A DNA stretch of 5,078 nt, from NCBI GenBank assembly GCA_016932295.1, contig JAFGDC010000308.1:1-5078 (forward strand), read 5' to 3'. The notes below the pieces were generated by a model. The model made no database searches. It was not told the DNA's origin and was given only the letters and a program-made list of their open reading frames with translations. The DNA comes from a candidate division CSSED10-310 bacterium (lineage in GTDB: Bacteria > CSSED10-310 > JAFGDC01). Positions 1-5,078 of the stretch are shown here, in pieces; within the stretch, counting starts at the first letter, position 1, and every line of letters begins with the position of its first letter. A program made the translations under genes and the position numbers.

Positions 1-620
1 AAGAAATCGTGGCGGTGGTGGTGCCCCACCTGCGGGAAGCGGAACGGCCGGTGGCAAGCTTCGGCCAGGGCTGCGAGGGTGAACCGCTCACCGAGTATGA
101 ACTGCTCGCCACCGCCACCGCTGAAATCAAACAAGCCACCGGGCGCGGCACGGTCAACCTCAATACCAACGGTTTCTCCGCCGAACACATGATCCATGTC
201 ATCGATGCAGGCCTGGAGAGCGCCAGGATCAGCCTGAACAGCGCCGATGCACACCATTACGAAGCCTATTACCGGCCTGTCAACTACCACTTCGACGACG
301 TGACCGCCACCATCGCCGCCTGCTCGGGCCGCGGCATCATGACCTCGCTCAACCTGTTGATCCATCCCGGTTTCAACGATAATCCGCGGCAGATAGAACG
401 GCTCGTGGAACTGTATGACAAGGCGCCCTTCCACATGATCCAGATGAGGAACCTGAACATTGATCCCGACGCCTACGAAGAGGGGATCGGGTATCAAGGC
501 AGCGGAATCGGCTTCAAGGCCATGATGGAACGACTGTTGGAAGCCGTCCCCGGACTCCGGTTCGGCTATTACAATCCGCCGAAAGAAGCATTTCAGACCT
601 GGGAAATCATGACATCGTAG
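1..620 (+). CDS. Radical SAM family protein, C-terminal part (5' truncated by window edge)
   Basis: The frame is open from the left edge (codons from base 3 read E-I-V-A-V-V-V-P-H-L) to TAG at 618-620, so the in-frame GTG at base 9 is not a convincing start and the true N-terminus lies outside. About 205 residues are visible. The motif SFGQGCEGEPL (57-89) matches the GGEP-type SAM-binding element on strand 2 of radical SAM barrels. It is followed by NLNTNG (strand 3), RISLNSA (strand 4), SLNLLIHPGFND (strand 5) and IQMRNLNIDPDAY (strand 6), ending with GLRFGYYNPP. The CxxxCxxC 4Fe-4S ligands should be upstream. Family knowledge: such enzymes cleave S-adenosylmethionine reductively to start radical chemistry, usually in anaerobic cytoplasm. 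The substrate cannot be inferred here. I recall similar GQGCEGEP proteins in anaerobic bacteria but know no gene name. The superfamily call is firm; the specific function is unknown. Confidence 0.85.
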   Translation, partial: EIVAVVVPHLREAERPVASFGQGCEGEPLTEYELLATATAEIKQATGRGTVNLNTNGFSAEHMIHVIDAGLESARISLNSADAHHYEAYYRPVNYHFDDVTATIAACSGRGIMTSLNLLIHPGFNDNPRQIERLVELYDKAPFHMIQMRNLNIDPDAYEEGIGYQGSGIGFKAMMERLLEAVPGLRFGYYNPPKEAFQTWEIMTS

Positions 621-641
621 CATTATTTTCTGACCACCAAA

Positions 642-691
642 AATCATTGTGACGCAACTGTAAATTCCTGAACATTTCCGGATCAATGATT
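642..691. repeat. 8-bp inverted repeat AATCATTG / CAATGATT
   Basis: AATCATTG at 642-649 is the exact reverse complement of CAATGATT at 684-691, with 34 bases between. The right arm ends three bases before the TTGACA hexamer. The arms are AT-rich and far apart, and no T-run follows, so this is a poor intrinsic terminator for the radical SAM gene. An operator half-site pair for a regulator of the downstream gene is possible but unsupported. An 8-bp match in AT-rich DNA could also be chance. Confidence 0.3.
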
Positions 692-694
692 ATG

Positions 695-725
695 TTGACA
701 TTGAATAATAATTTCTCGATATATG
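695..725 (+). promoter_or_regulatory. Putative sigma-70-type promoter for the long secreted-protein gene
   Basis: TTGACA at 695-700 is a perfect -35 consensus inside the only AT-rich stretch of the window. The -10 is weaker: GATATA at 718-723 gives a 17-base spacer with 3 of 6 matches, and TATATG at 720-725 gives a 19-base spacer with 4 of 6 matches. Transcription would start near 730, leaving a leader of about 130 bases before the ATG at 861. This suggests the long gene is transcribed separately from the radical SAM gene. Confidence 0.4.
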
Positions 726-754
726 GAAAGACCCATTGTGAAGCATGGTGGAAA

Positions 755-845
755 GTGTGCCTGTGATCGGGCTGGAGTGCCGGTGCAGTTCCCGTGCCGG
801 GGGCGTGTGATGCAGGGCTACGGTCGTAAACCGGGGTGGCGTTTC
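755..845 (+). ncRNA. Structured 5' leader with two hairpins, class unassigned
   Basis: Two local hairpins can be drawn by eye. Hairpin A (780-800) pairs CCGGTGC with GTGCCGG around the 7-base loop AGTTCCC, using two G-T wobbles. Hairpin B (817-840) pairs GCTAC with GTGGC and GGT with ACC around the loop CGTAA, with a GGG bulge. A weaker stem GCCT/GGGC may form at 759-772. The region lies between the putative promoter and the ribosome binding site, where a cis-regulatory RNA would sit. It does not match the cyclic di-GMP (GEMM) or cobalamin riboswitch consensus well enough to name. It may only be a GC-rich leader that folds by chance. Confidence 0.3.
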
Positions 846-848
846 AGG

Positions 849-860
849 AAGGAGAGGAAG
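849..860 (+). promoter_or_regulatory. Ribosome binding site for the ATG at 861
   Basis: AAGGAG at 849-854 is a near-complete Shine-Dalgarno sequence six bases before the ATG at 861. A second purine run, GAGGAAG, follows it directly. This fixes the start: the ATG is followed at once by a signal peptide, and no other in-frame start nearby has a comparable site. Confidence 0.8.
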
Positions 861-947
861 ATGGTGCGTTGCAGGTGGTTGCGGATGGTGTCGTGGTGTC
901 TCGTGGCGGCAGTTCTGTCCGGGGGCGGGGTGTTCGGAGCGTGGAGC
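861..947 (+). other. Signal peptide of the long repeat protein
   Basis: Residues 1-29 have the Sec signal plan. The n-region MVRCRWLRMVSW has three arginines. The hydrophobic core is CLVAAVLSGGGVFG, and the likely cleavage is after AWS (residue 29), before DDPAV; VFG or FGA just upstream are alternatives. There is no lipobox, since the cysteines at 4 and 13 are too early and lack the L-x-G-C context. The mature protein is therefore expected outside the inner membrane and not lipid-anchored at its N-terminus. Confidence 0.8.
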
Positions 948-3900
948 GATGATCCCGCAGTGAACATGACGGTCACTGATGCCGATCAGCATCAGTACGA
1001 AAATCACGTGGTGGCCACCGAGGATGGCGGGTACGTGGTGGTATGGACCACTGTCAATCCGGTAAAGGGCACCCAGCGGGAAGGCGACGGCACGTATCTG
1101 CAGAAGTACAATGCCGATGGTGACAGGGTGTGGGGGAACACCGGCGTTGAACTGGTTTCCGGCCTGGAGTCCCATACTTACCCCCGGCTGTGCAATGACG
1201 GAGCCGGCGGCATTATCGCGGGCTGGAATCAATATCACGAGAGCATGAACGACATTCGGGTGCAGCGGTGGACGGCGGCCGGCACACCGCTCTGGACGGT
1301 CGGCGGTGTACTCGTGTCCGAACCGGGGATCTATTCATACGGTGTCAGGGTGGCGAGTGACGGTTTGGGAGGCGTGTACGCGGTATTCCGGGCGAACGAA
1401 CCGGCGGGCAGGGGCTATCAGCTCGTGGTTCAGCATGTCACGGCGGTCGGGACATTGGATTGGACCGGACCGGTGGTGTTGACCTCAACGGCCTCCTATG
1501 ATTACGAAGTGGCGCCCGACGGGATCGGCGGCCTGCTCGTCGTCTGGACGGACGAACGCGGGGGGCAGTCGATCTATGCGCAGAGGGTGACTGTCGGCGG
1601 CGCGGTGCTCTGGCAGGCGGGTGGCCTGCTGCTTGCCGAGGATGAAGGTTATCGATGGGCGCCGAAGGTGACAGACGACGGCGACGAGGGCGGGTATTTC
1701 GCGTGGATCGATTACCGCTTCGAAAACAGCTTCGTCTACATGCAGCGCGTCCTTTCGACCGGCGCTCCCGCCTGGCAGGTGAACGGTCTCAGAATCGACG
1801 AGGGCACCCATGACAAACAACACGTCGATCTCGTTCATGATGAAGCCGGCGGCGTCATCACGGCGTACATGTCCTATTACGACCAGGTCATCCAGGCGGC
1901 GCGGCTTGCACCTGACGGCACGCAAGTATGGGGTGGTCCCATCGAGGTGACCCCCACCGGCATCGTGACCGGGTTGTCTCACTACCCGGGCCACCTGGTG
2001 CAGGACGGATTCGGCGGCGCCATCGTCGGCTACCTGCGTTATCCCGATGGCCCCAAGAACGGCGAGGCAGCCTGCGCCCAACGGATCACGGCGGCCGGCG
2101 GCCTGCCATGGGGGATCGCAGGCGTCTCGCTGTGCCCCGACAATCTTCCCGGCGGCCGGTCAGATGTCCGGGGCGCCGCCTGCGCCGCCGCAGGGGAAGG
2201 AGGCGCGGTGTTCAGTTGGTCATGTGACCGGCGCGACGGCGAATACGACCGCGTTTATCTCATGGGCGTCAATGCCATGGGTGAATTAGGAGCACCCTGT
2301 TCGGAATCCGACATTTCCACCACATGGCCCACCGACCCCGGCGACAATCTTCCGGTCAGCGATATCATTCAACGCCAGTATTCCAACCGTATCATTTCGG
2401 TACCCGACGGCGGTTACATAGTGACCTGGACCACCAATGACCCCGTCAAGGGCAGCGAGGGTATCTTCGCGCAGAAGTTCGATGCCTCCGGCAACAAGCG
2501 CTGGGGTTCCAGCGGCGTGTCCGTGGGTACCACCACCATGACCGCGACCGGTCCGAGGATCTGTCACGACGGCGACAACGGGGTCGTTATCGCCTGGATC
2601 GACCGACGCAACCTGGACAACGAAGTCTATGTTCAGCACATCGACAGTGACGGCTCACCCGATTGGACCGCGGGCGGCGTCCAGGTCTGCAGCAATCCCG
2701 GCAGCGATGCCTATTGCCACAACATCGCCGAGGACGGCGCCGGCGGGGCGTACATCGTCTGGCGCTGGTACGCGCCGGTCAGAAACGACGGCGGCCGGTA
2801 TCTGCAGCATGTCGGATCGGACGGCACCGTACTATGGACAGCCCCGGTGCAGGTCGATCCACAGTCTGACGGGCCGGCGAAGGTCGCCCCTGACGGCGCC
2901 GGCGGGGCGCTCGTGGTCTGGGTCACCTACCACGGCTCTTACTCCACCATCGATGCGCAACGGTTCTCATCCGCCGGCGCGAAGCACTGGGGAACGGACA
3001 TCTCCATTACTGCCAGCCAGGTCACCAGTTATTGCCCTCAGCTCGCCGAAGACGGCAGCGGCGGCTGGTACATCACCTGGCGTGAAAACGCGGAAGGCAC
3101 CTGGCGGTGCTACCTGCAGCGCCTCCTGCCGAACGGCACGGTGGCGTGGCAGACAGATGGCATCAGCGTGTCGGACGATGCCGATGAAACCTACGATGCC
3201 GGCATCGTTTCCGACACGACCGGCGGCGCCATCCTCGCCTTCCACAGCCAAACCGACGACATCATGTACGCCACGCGCATCGACGGCGCGGGAATCGAAG
3301 TCTGGGGAGGCATCGTCCCAATCACCGAATTCGGATTCGTGTACAACTTCACCAAGGGCCCCGGACAACTGGTGCCGGATGGGTTCGGCGGCGCCATAGT
3401 CGCCTTCACCGCCTACGGTGACGCCAAGGACAGTGAATACATCGTGTGCCAGCGCGTCTCCTCGGAAGGAGAAGCCGCCTGGGGCGCCAGCGGGGTGGCG
3501 GTATGTGACGAGGACCTACCGTCCTGGCGCGGCTGCGCACGAATGGCGCCCTGCCCCGCAAACGGCCAGGGCGGCGCTGTCGTCTGCTGGCGTGATTACC
3601 GCGACAGCCAGAACTCGAGAATCTACACCATGGCACTCGATGCCTGGGGTAATCTAGGCACTCCCTGCTCGGATCTGAGCACCACGTGGAGCACCGATCC
3701 CACCGTCAACCTGCCTGTCTCCATCACCGCCGGAGAGCAGCAGAGCCACCGGATCATCGCCGTCGATGACGGTGGATACATCGTTACCTGGATTCAGTAT
3801 GAAGCGGTGCGGACAGGCCCCATGGTCATGGCCCAAAAATTCAGCGCCGCCGGTAACCGGGAATGGGGTCACAAGGGGGTCGTCGTATGCGAAGCCGGCA

Positions 3901-5078
3901 GTGAACAATATTCCCCCCGGCTCTGCACCGACGGCGCCGGCGGAGCTATCATCACGCTGTCGGATTATCGCGACGAATACCCACGGATATTCGCGCAGCG
4001 CCTCGACGCCAACGGCATACCGCAATGGGGGACAGGCGGCGTCCCGTTGTCTCCGGAAGAAGAGGAGGCGTATTGCCCCTTCTGCGATACCGACGGCGCC
4101 GGCGGCGCATATGTCGTTTTCCAGGCCGAATCGGGCTGCTACTGTCAGCGGATCACCGCAGCCGGCGCCGCCGCCTGGCTCAACCCTGTGCAACTCAACG
4201 ACCAACAGGGCTATCCCATCCATGTCGCCGCTGACGGCATAGGCGGCGCAATCCTCGGCTGGACATACTACAATGACGGAGTCACATACTCCGATGTTTA
4301 CGCTCAGAGGATCATCGCCGATGGTTCGGTCACCTGGGGTGCCGGTGGCGTTGTCGTGTGCGACGCCGAATATGACCAGGACTGTCCGCGGGTGATCGCC
4401 GACAACAGCGGCGGTGGAGTTTTCCTGTGGGCTGACAACCGCGGCGGCAATGGCGCGGTGGCCATGCAGCGCGTCACATTCAGCGGTGTGCCATCCTGGA
4501 CCGCCAACGGCGTCATCCTGGACTCCCAACCCAATTACGTAAGGAGCCATGCCTTCGCTTCCGACGGTACCGGCGGCGGCATCGCAGTCTGGACCTGCGG
4601 CAACAGCAGCCACCTCTATGCCGGCAGAGTCGACGGCAGCGGCGTCATCACCTGGGGGAGTCCCGTCCAACTTACCGACAGCGAACTCGGTTGGTTCGAG
4701 GTTGCCGAATCACCCGTCACCACTGTCTCCGACAGTTCAGGCGGCGCCATCAGCGTGTTCGCCAGTTATGATCCGGTCAAAAGGCCGCCCTATGTCCATG
4801 CGCAGCGCGTCAGTGCCGCGGGCACTCTTCCCTGGGGCATGAACGGGATTATCCTCTGCGACAACCTCGGCGATCACGAATGTGTACGTGTCGCCCCATG
4901 CGCCACCGATGACGGCGGCGCCCTCGCCTGCTGGCGGGATTACCGCGATGACAACGCCGCTCTCTATGTCATGGGGGTCGATCTGGAAGGAGACCTGGGT
5001 GATCCCTGCGGCCTGTCCATCACCCCAACGCCTTTCATTTCACCCACGCCCTCCCTCGCCCCCACCCAGACACCAGCA
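861..5078 (+). CDS. Very long secreted repeat protein: three tandem predicted eight-bladed beta-propellers (3' truncated by window edge)
   Basis: One frame stays open for 1406 codons from ATG 861 to the right edge, with no stop seen in a codon-by-codon reading. The layout is: signal peptide (residues 1-29); 24 units of about 54 residues (about 30-1384); then a Thr/Pro-rich linker starting near residue 1385. Units follow the pattern DGxGGAxxxW, then a variable acidic/aromatic loop, Y-x-Q-R-V, G-x-x-x-W-G-x-x-G-V-x-V-C. The D of the DG(x)GG motif is at residues 55, 113, 167, 220, 273, 327, 382, 444 (A in place of D), 516, 570, 625, 678, 731, 785, 840, 901 (N), 970, 1024, 1078, 1125, 1181, 1235, 1291 and 1351. 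Similar DGSGGAIIVW...YAQR repeats are common in large secreted proteins of uncultivated bacteria, with no known biochemical role. No catalytic motif was seen. A binding, adhesion or surface-scaffold role is inference. A strong start site and its own promoter suggest independent expression. Coding and repeat calls are firm; the propeller fold is likely. Confidence 0.93.
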   Translation, partial: MVRCRWLRMVSWCLVAAVLSGGGVFGAWSDDPAVNMTVTDADQHQYENHVVATEDGGYVVVWTTVNPVKGTQREGDGTYLQKYNADGDRVWGNTGVELVSGLESHTYPRLCNDGAGGIIAGWNQYHESMNDIRVQRWTAAGTPLWTVGGVLVSEPGIYSYGVRVASDGLGGVYAVFRANEPAGRGYQLVVQHVTAVGTLDWTGPVVLTSTASYDYEVAPDGIGGLLVVWTDERGGQSIYAQRVTVGGAVLWQAGGLLLAEDEGYRWAPKVTDDGDEGGYFAWIDYRFENSFVYMQRVLSTGAPAWQVNGLRIDEGTHDKQHVDLVHDEAGGVITAYMSYYDQVIQAARLAPDGTQVWGGPIEVTPTGIVTGLSHYPGHLVQDGFGGAIVGYLRYPDGPKNGEAACAQRITAAGGLPWGIAGVSLCPDNLPGGRSDVRGAACAAAGEGGAVFSWSCDRRDGEYDRVYLMGVNAMGELGAPCSESDISTTWPTDPGDNLPVSDIIQRQYSNRIISVPDGGYIVTWTTNDPVKGSEGIFAQKFDASGNKRWGSSGVSVGTTTMTATGPRICHDGDNGVVIAWIDRRNLDNEVYVQHIDSDGSPDWTAGGVQVCSNPGSDAYCHNIAEDGAGGAYIVWRWYAPVRNDGGRYLQHVGSDGTVLWTAPVQVDPQSDGPAKVAPDGAGGALVVWVTYHGSYSTIDAQRFSSAGAKHWGTDISITASQVTSYCPQLAEDGSGGWYITWRENAEGTWRCYLQRLLPNGTVAWQTDGISVSDDADETYDAGIVSDTTGGAILAFHSQTDDIMYATRIDGAGIEVWGGIVPITEFGFVYNFTKGPGQLVPDGFGGAIVAFTAYGDAKDSEYIVCQRVSSEGEAAWGASGVAVCDEDLPSWRGCARMAPCPANGQGGAVVCWRDYRDSQNSRIYTMALDAWGNLGTPCSDLSTTWSTDPTVNLPVSITAGEQQSHRIIAVDDGGYIVTWIQYEAVRTGPMVMAQKFSAAGNREWGHKGVVVCEAGSEQYSPRLCTDGAGGAIITLSDYRDEYPRIFAQRLDANGIPQWGTGGVPLSPEEEEAYCPFCDTDGAGGAYVVFQAESGCYCQRITAAGAAAWLNPVQLNDQQGYPIHVAADGIGGAILGWTYYNDGVTYSDVYAQRIIADGSVTWGAGGVVVCDAEYDQDCPRVIADNSGGGVFLWADNRGGNGAVAMQRVTFSGVPSWTANGVILDSQPNYVRSHAFASDGTGGGIAVWTCGNSSHLYAGRVDGSGVITWGSPVQLTDSELGWFEVAESPVTTVSDSSGGAISVFASYDPVKRPPYVHAQRVSAAGTLPWGMNGIILCDNLGDHECVRVAPCATDDGGALACWRDYRDDNAALYVMGVDLEGDLGDPCGLSITPTPFISPTPSLAPTQTPA
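942..2324 (+). repeat. Super-repeat 1 (461 residues, eight units)
   Basis: Residues 28-488. It opens with W-S-D-D-P-A-V-N-M-T-V and GGYVVVW (unit 1) and closes with RVYLMGVNAMGELGAPC (unit 8). Units 1-8 have their glycine motif at residues 55, 113, 167, 220, 273, 327, 382 and 444. Position-specific marks shared with the other copies are LQKY in unit 1, WTGPVVL in unit 3, VWGGPIEVT in unit 6, and VSLCPDNL in unit 7. It is the most divergent and most G-rich copy, and lacks the first cysteine of the C-x-x-x-x-x-C pair seen in the other two before unit 8. Confidence 0.85.
2325..3686 (+). repeat. Super-repeat 2 (454 residues, eight units)
   Basis: Residues 489-942. It opens with WPTDPGDNLPVS and GGYIVTW and closes with RIYTMALDAWGNLGTPC. 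Glycine motifs are at residues 516, 570, 625, 678, 731, 785, 840 and 901. Shared marks are AQKF in unit 1, LWTAPVQV in unit 3, VWGGIVPIT in unit 6, VAVCDEDL in unit 7 and CARMAPC before unit 8. Unit 7 retains close DNA similarity to unit 7 of super-repeat 1 (31 of 36 bases at 1992-2027 versus 3366-3401, counted by hand). Confidence 0.88.
2733..4105 (+). repeat. Four copies of a 14-bp GC-rich direct repeat (GACGGCGCCGGCGG)
   Basis: The same 14 bases occur at 2733-2746, 2892-2905, 3930-3943 and 4092-4105, always in frame and encoding D-G-A-G-G. The copies at 2733 and 2892 are identical over 18 bases (through 2750 and 2909). They mark units 3 and 4 of super-repeat 2 and units 2 and 3 of super-repeat 3. 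They are a by-product of the protein motif plus strong codon bias, but could act as short homologies for unit gain or loss. Confidence 0.7.
3687..5012 (+). repeat. Super-repeat 3 (about 441 residues, eight units)
   Basis: Residues 943 to about 1384. It opens with WSTDPTVNLPVS and GGYIVTW and closes with LYVMGVDLEGDLGDPC. Glycine motifs are at residues 970, 1024, 1078, 1125, 1181, 1235, 1291 and 1351. Shared marks are AQKF in unit 1, AWLNPVQL in unit 3, TWGSPVQLT in unit 6, IILCDNL in unit 7 and CVRVAPC before unit 8. Unit 3 is short, only 47 residues to the next motif, because the loop before YCQR is trimmed. No fourth copy follows: the sequence passes straight into the Thr/Pro-rich linker. 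Confidence 0.88.
5013..5078 (+). other. Thr/Pro/Ser-rich linker, start only
   Basis: After GDPCG the protein changes to LSITPTPFISPTP and then SLAPTQTPA, up to the window edge (residues 1385-1406). TPTP-type tracts usually act as flexible extracellular linkers between a repeat region and a further C-terminal domain. The gene therefore very likely continues with another module outside the window, such as an anchor, sorting signal or enzymatic domain. Which one cannot be told. Confidence 0.75.

Noticed and set aside
621..694. Intrinsic terminator for the radical SAM gene
   Set aside because: No GC-rich hairpin followed by a T-run was found. The only dyad has AT-rich arms 34 bases apart.
755..845. 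Cobalamin riboswitch
   Set aside because: GGTGCAGTTCC resembles one conserved box, but the GGGAA element, the CCCGC element and the 3' box are not found, and the leader is too short for the usual ~200 bases.
755..845. GEMM cyclic di-GMP riboswitch
   Set aside because: The two-hairpin layout and the CCGGGGTGGCG end are reminiscent, but the GGCAAACC and GACGCAAAGCC signature segments and the closing stem are absent.
690..1238. A 182-codon minus-strand frame across the leader and gene start
   Set aside because: It crosses the promoter, ribosome binding site and signal peptide of the + strand gene, is rich in H and P, and has no domain. It is a shadow of G-rich + strand codons.
1485..2081. A 198-codon minus-strand frame
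   Set aside because: It is antisense to super-repeat 1 units 4-7. The periodic look comes from the repeats on the other strand.
2629..3399. A 256-codon + strand frame in the second reading frame
   Set aside because: It overlaps super-repeat 2 out of frame. Its S/P/R/T-rich product is typical of a shifted GC-rich frame, whereas the main frame carries the conserved repeat.
2733..4105. CRISPR-like or mobile-element repeat array
   Set aside because: The short direct repeats are in frame, encode DGAGG and are spaced by protein unit length. No spacers of uniform size, cas genes or transposase are present.
3654..4670. A 338-codon open frame on the minus strand
   Set aside because: It is fully antisense to super-repeat 3 of the long + strand gene. 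Its composition (runs of A, G, D and V) mirrors the DGAGG repeat codons read backwards. It has no recognisable domain.

Overview
The window holds the 3' end of one gene, a 240-base AT-rich-then-G-rich intergenic region, and the first 4.2 kb of a very long gene that runs off the right edge. Both genes are on the + strand. The DNA is GC-rich except for about 621-740. No rRNA, tRNA, CRISPR array, transposase or phage gene is visible. The radical SAM family, the secretion signal and the Thr/Pro-rich linker suggest a Gram-negative, probably anaerobic bacterium from an environmental or uncultivated lineage. The sequence does not allow a firm phylum call.

Region 1 (1-620) is the C-terminal ~205 residues of a radical SAM enzyme. 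The cluster-binding cysteines lie upstream of the window, but a GQGCEGEPL motif and the later strands of the SAM barrel are clear. Region 2 (621-860) carries a plausible promoter (perfect TTGACA at 695-700). It is followed by a ~130-base leader with two good hairpins and a strong ribosome binding site in front of the ATG at 861. An 8-bp inverted repeat lies just upstream of the -35 box.

Region 3 (861-5078) is one uninterrupted reading frame of 1406 codons without a stop. It encodes a secreted protein: a signal peptide, then 24 copies of a ~54-residue motif of the type D-G-x-G-G-A-x-x-x-W ... Y-x-Q-R ... G-x-x-x-W-G-x-x-G-V-x-V-C, then the start of a Thr/Pro-rich linker. The 24 units are phased into three super-repeats of 461, 454 and about 441 residues. 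Each has eight units with the same position-specific peculiarities. The best reading is three tandem eight-bladed beta-propellers made by duplication of a whole domain. Each appears to close by pairing a leading NLPVS-type strand with the last, shortened blade.

The two genes are separated by their own promoter region and show no evident functional link. The many shorter frames antisense to or overlapping the long gene are shadows of its GC-rich repetitive codons.
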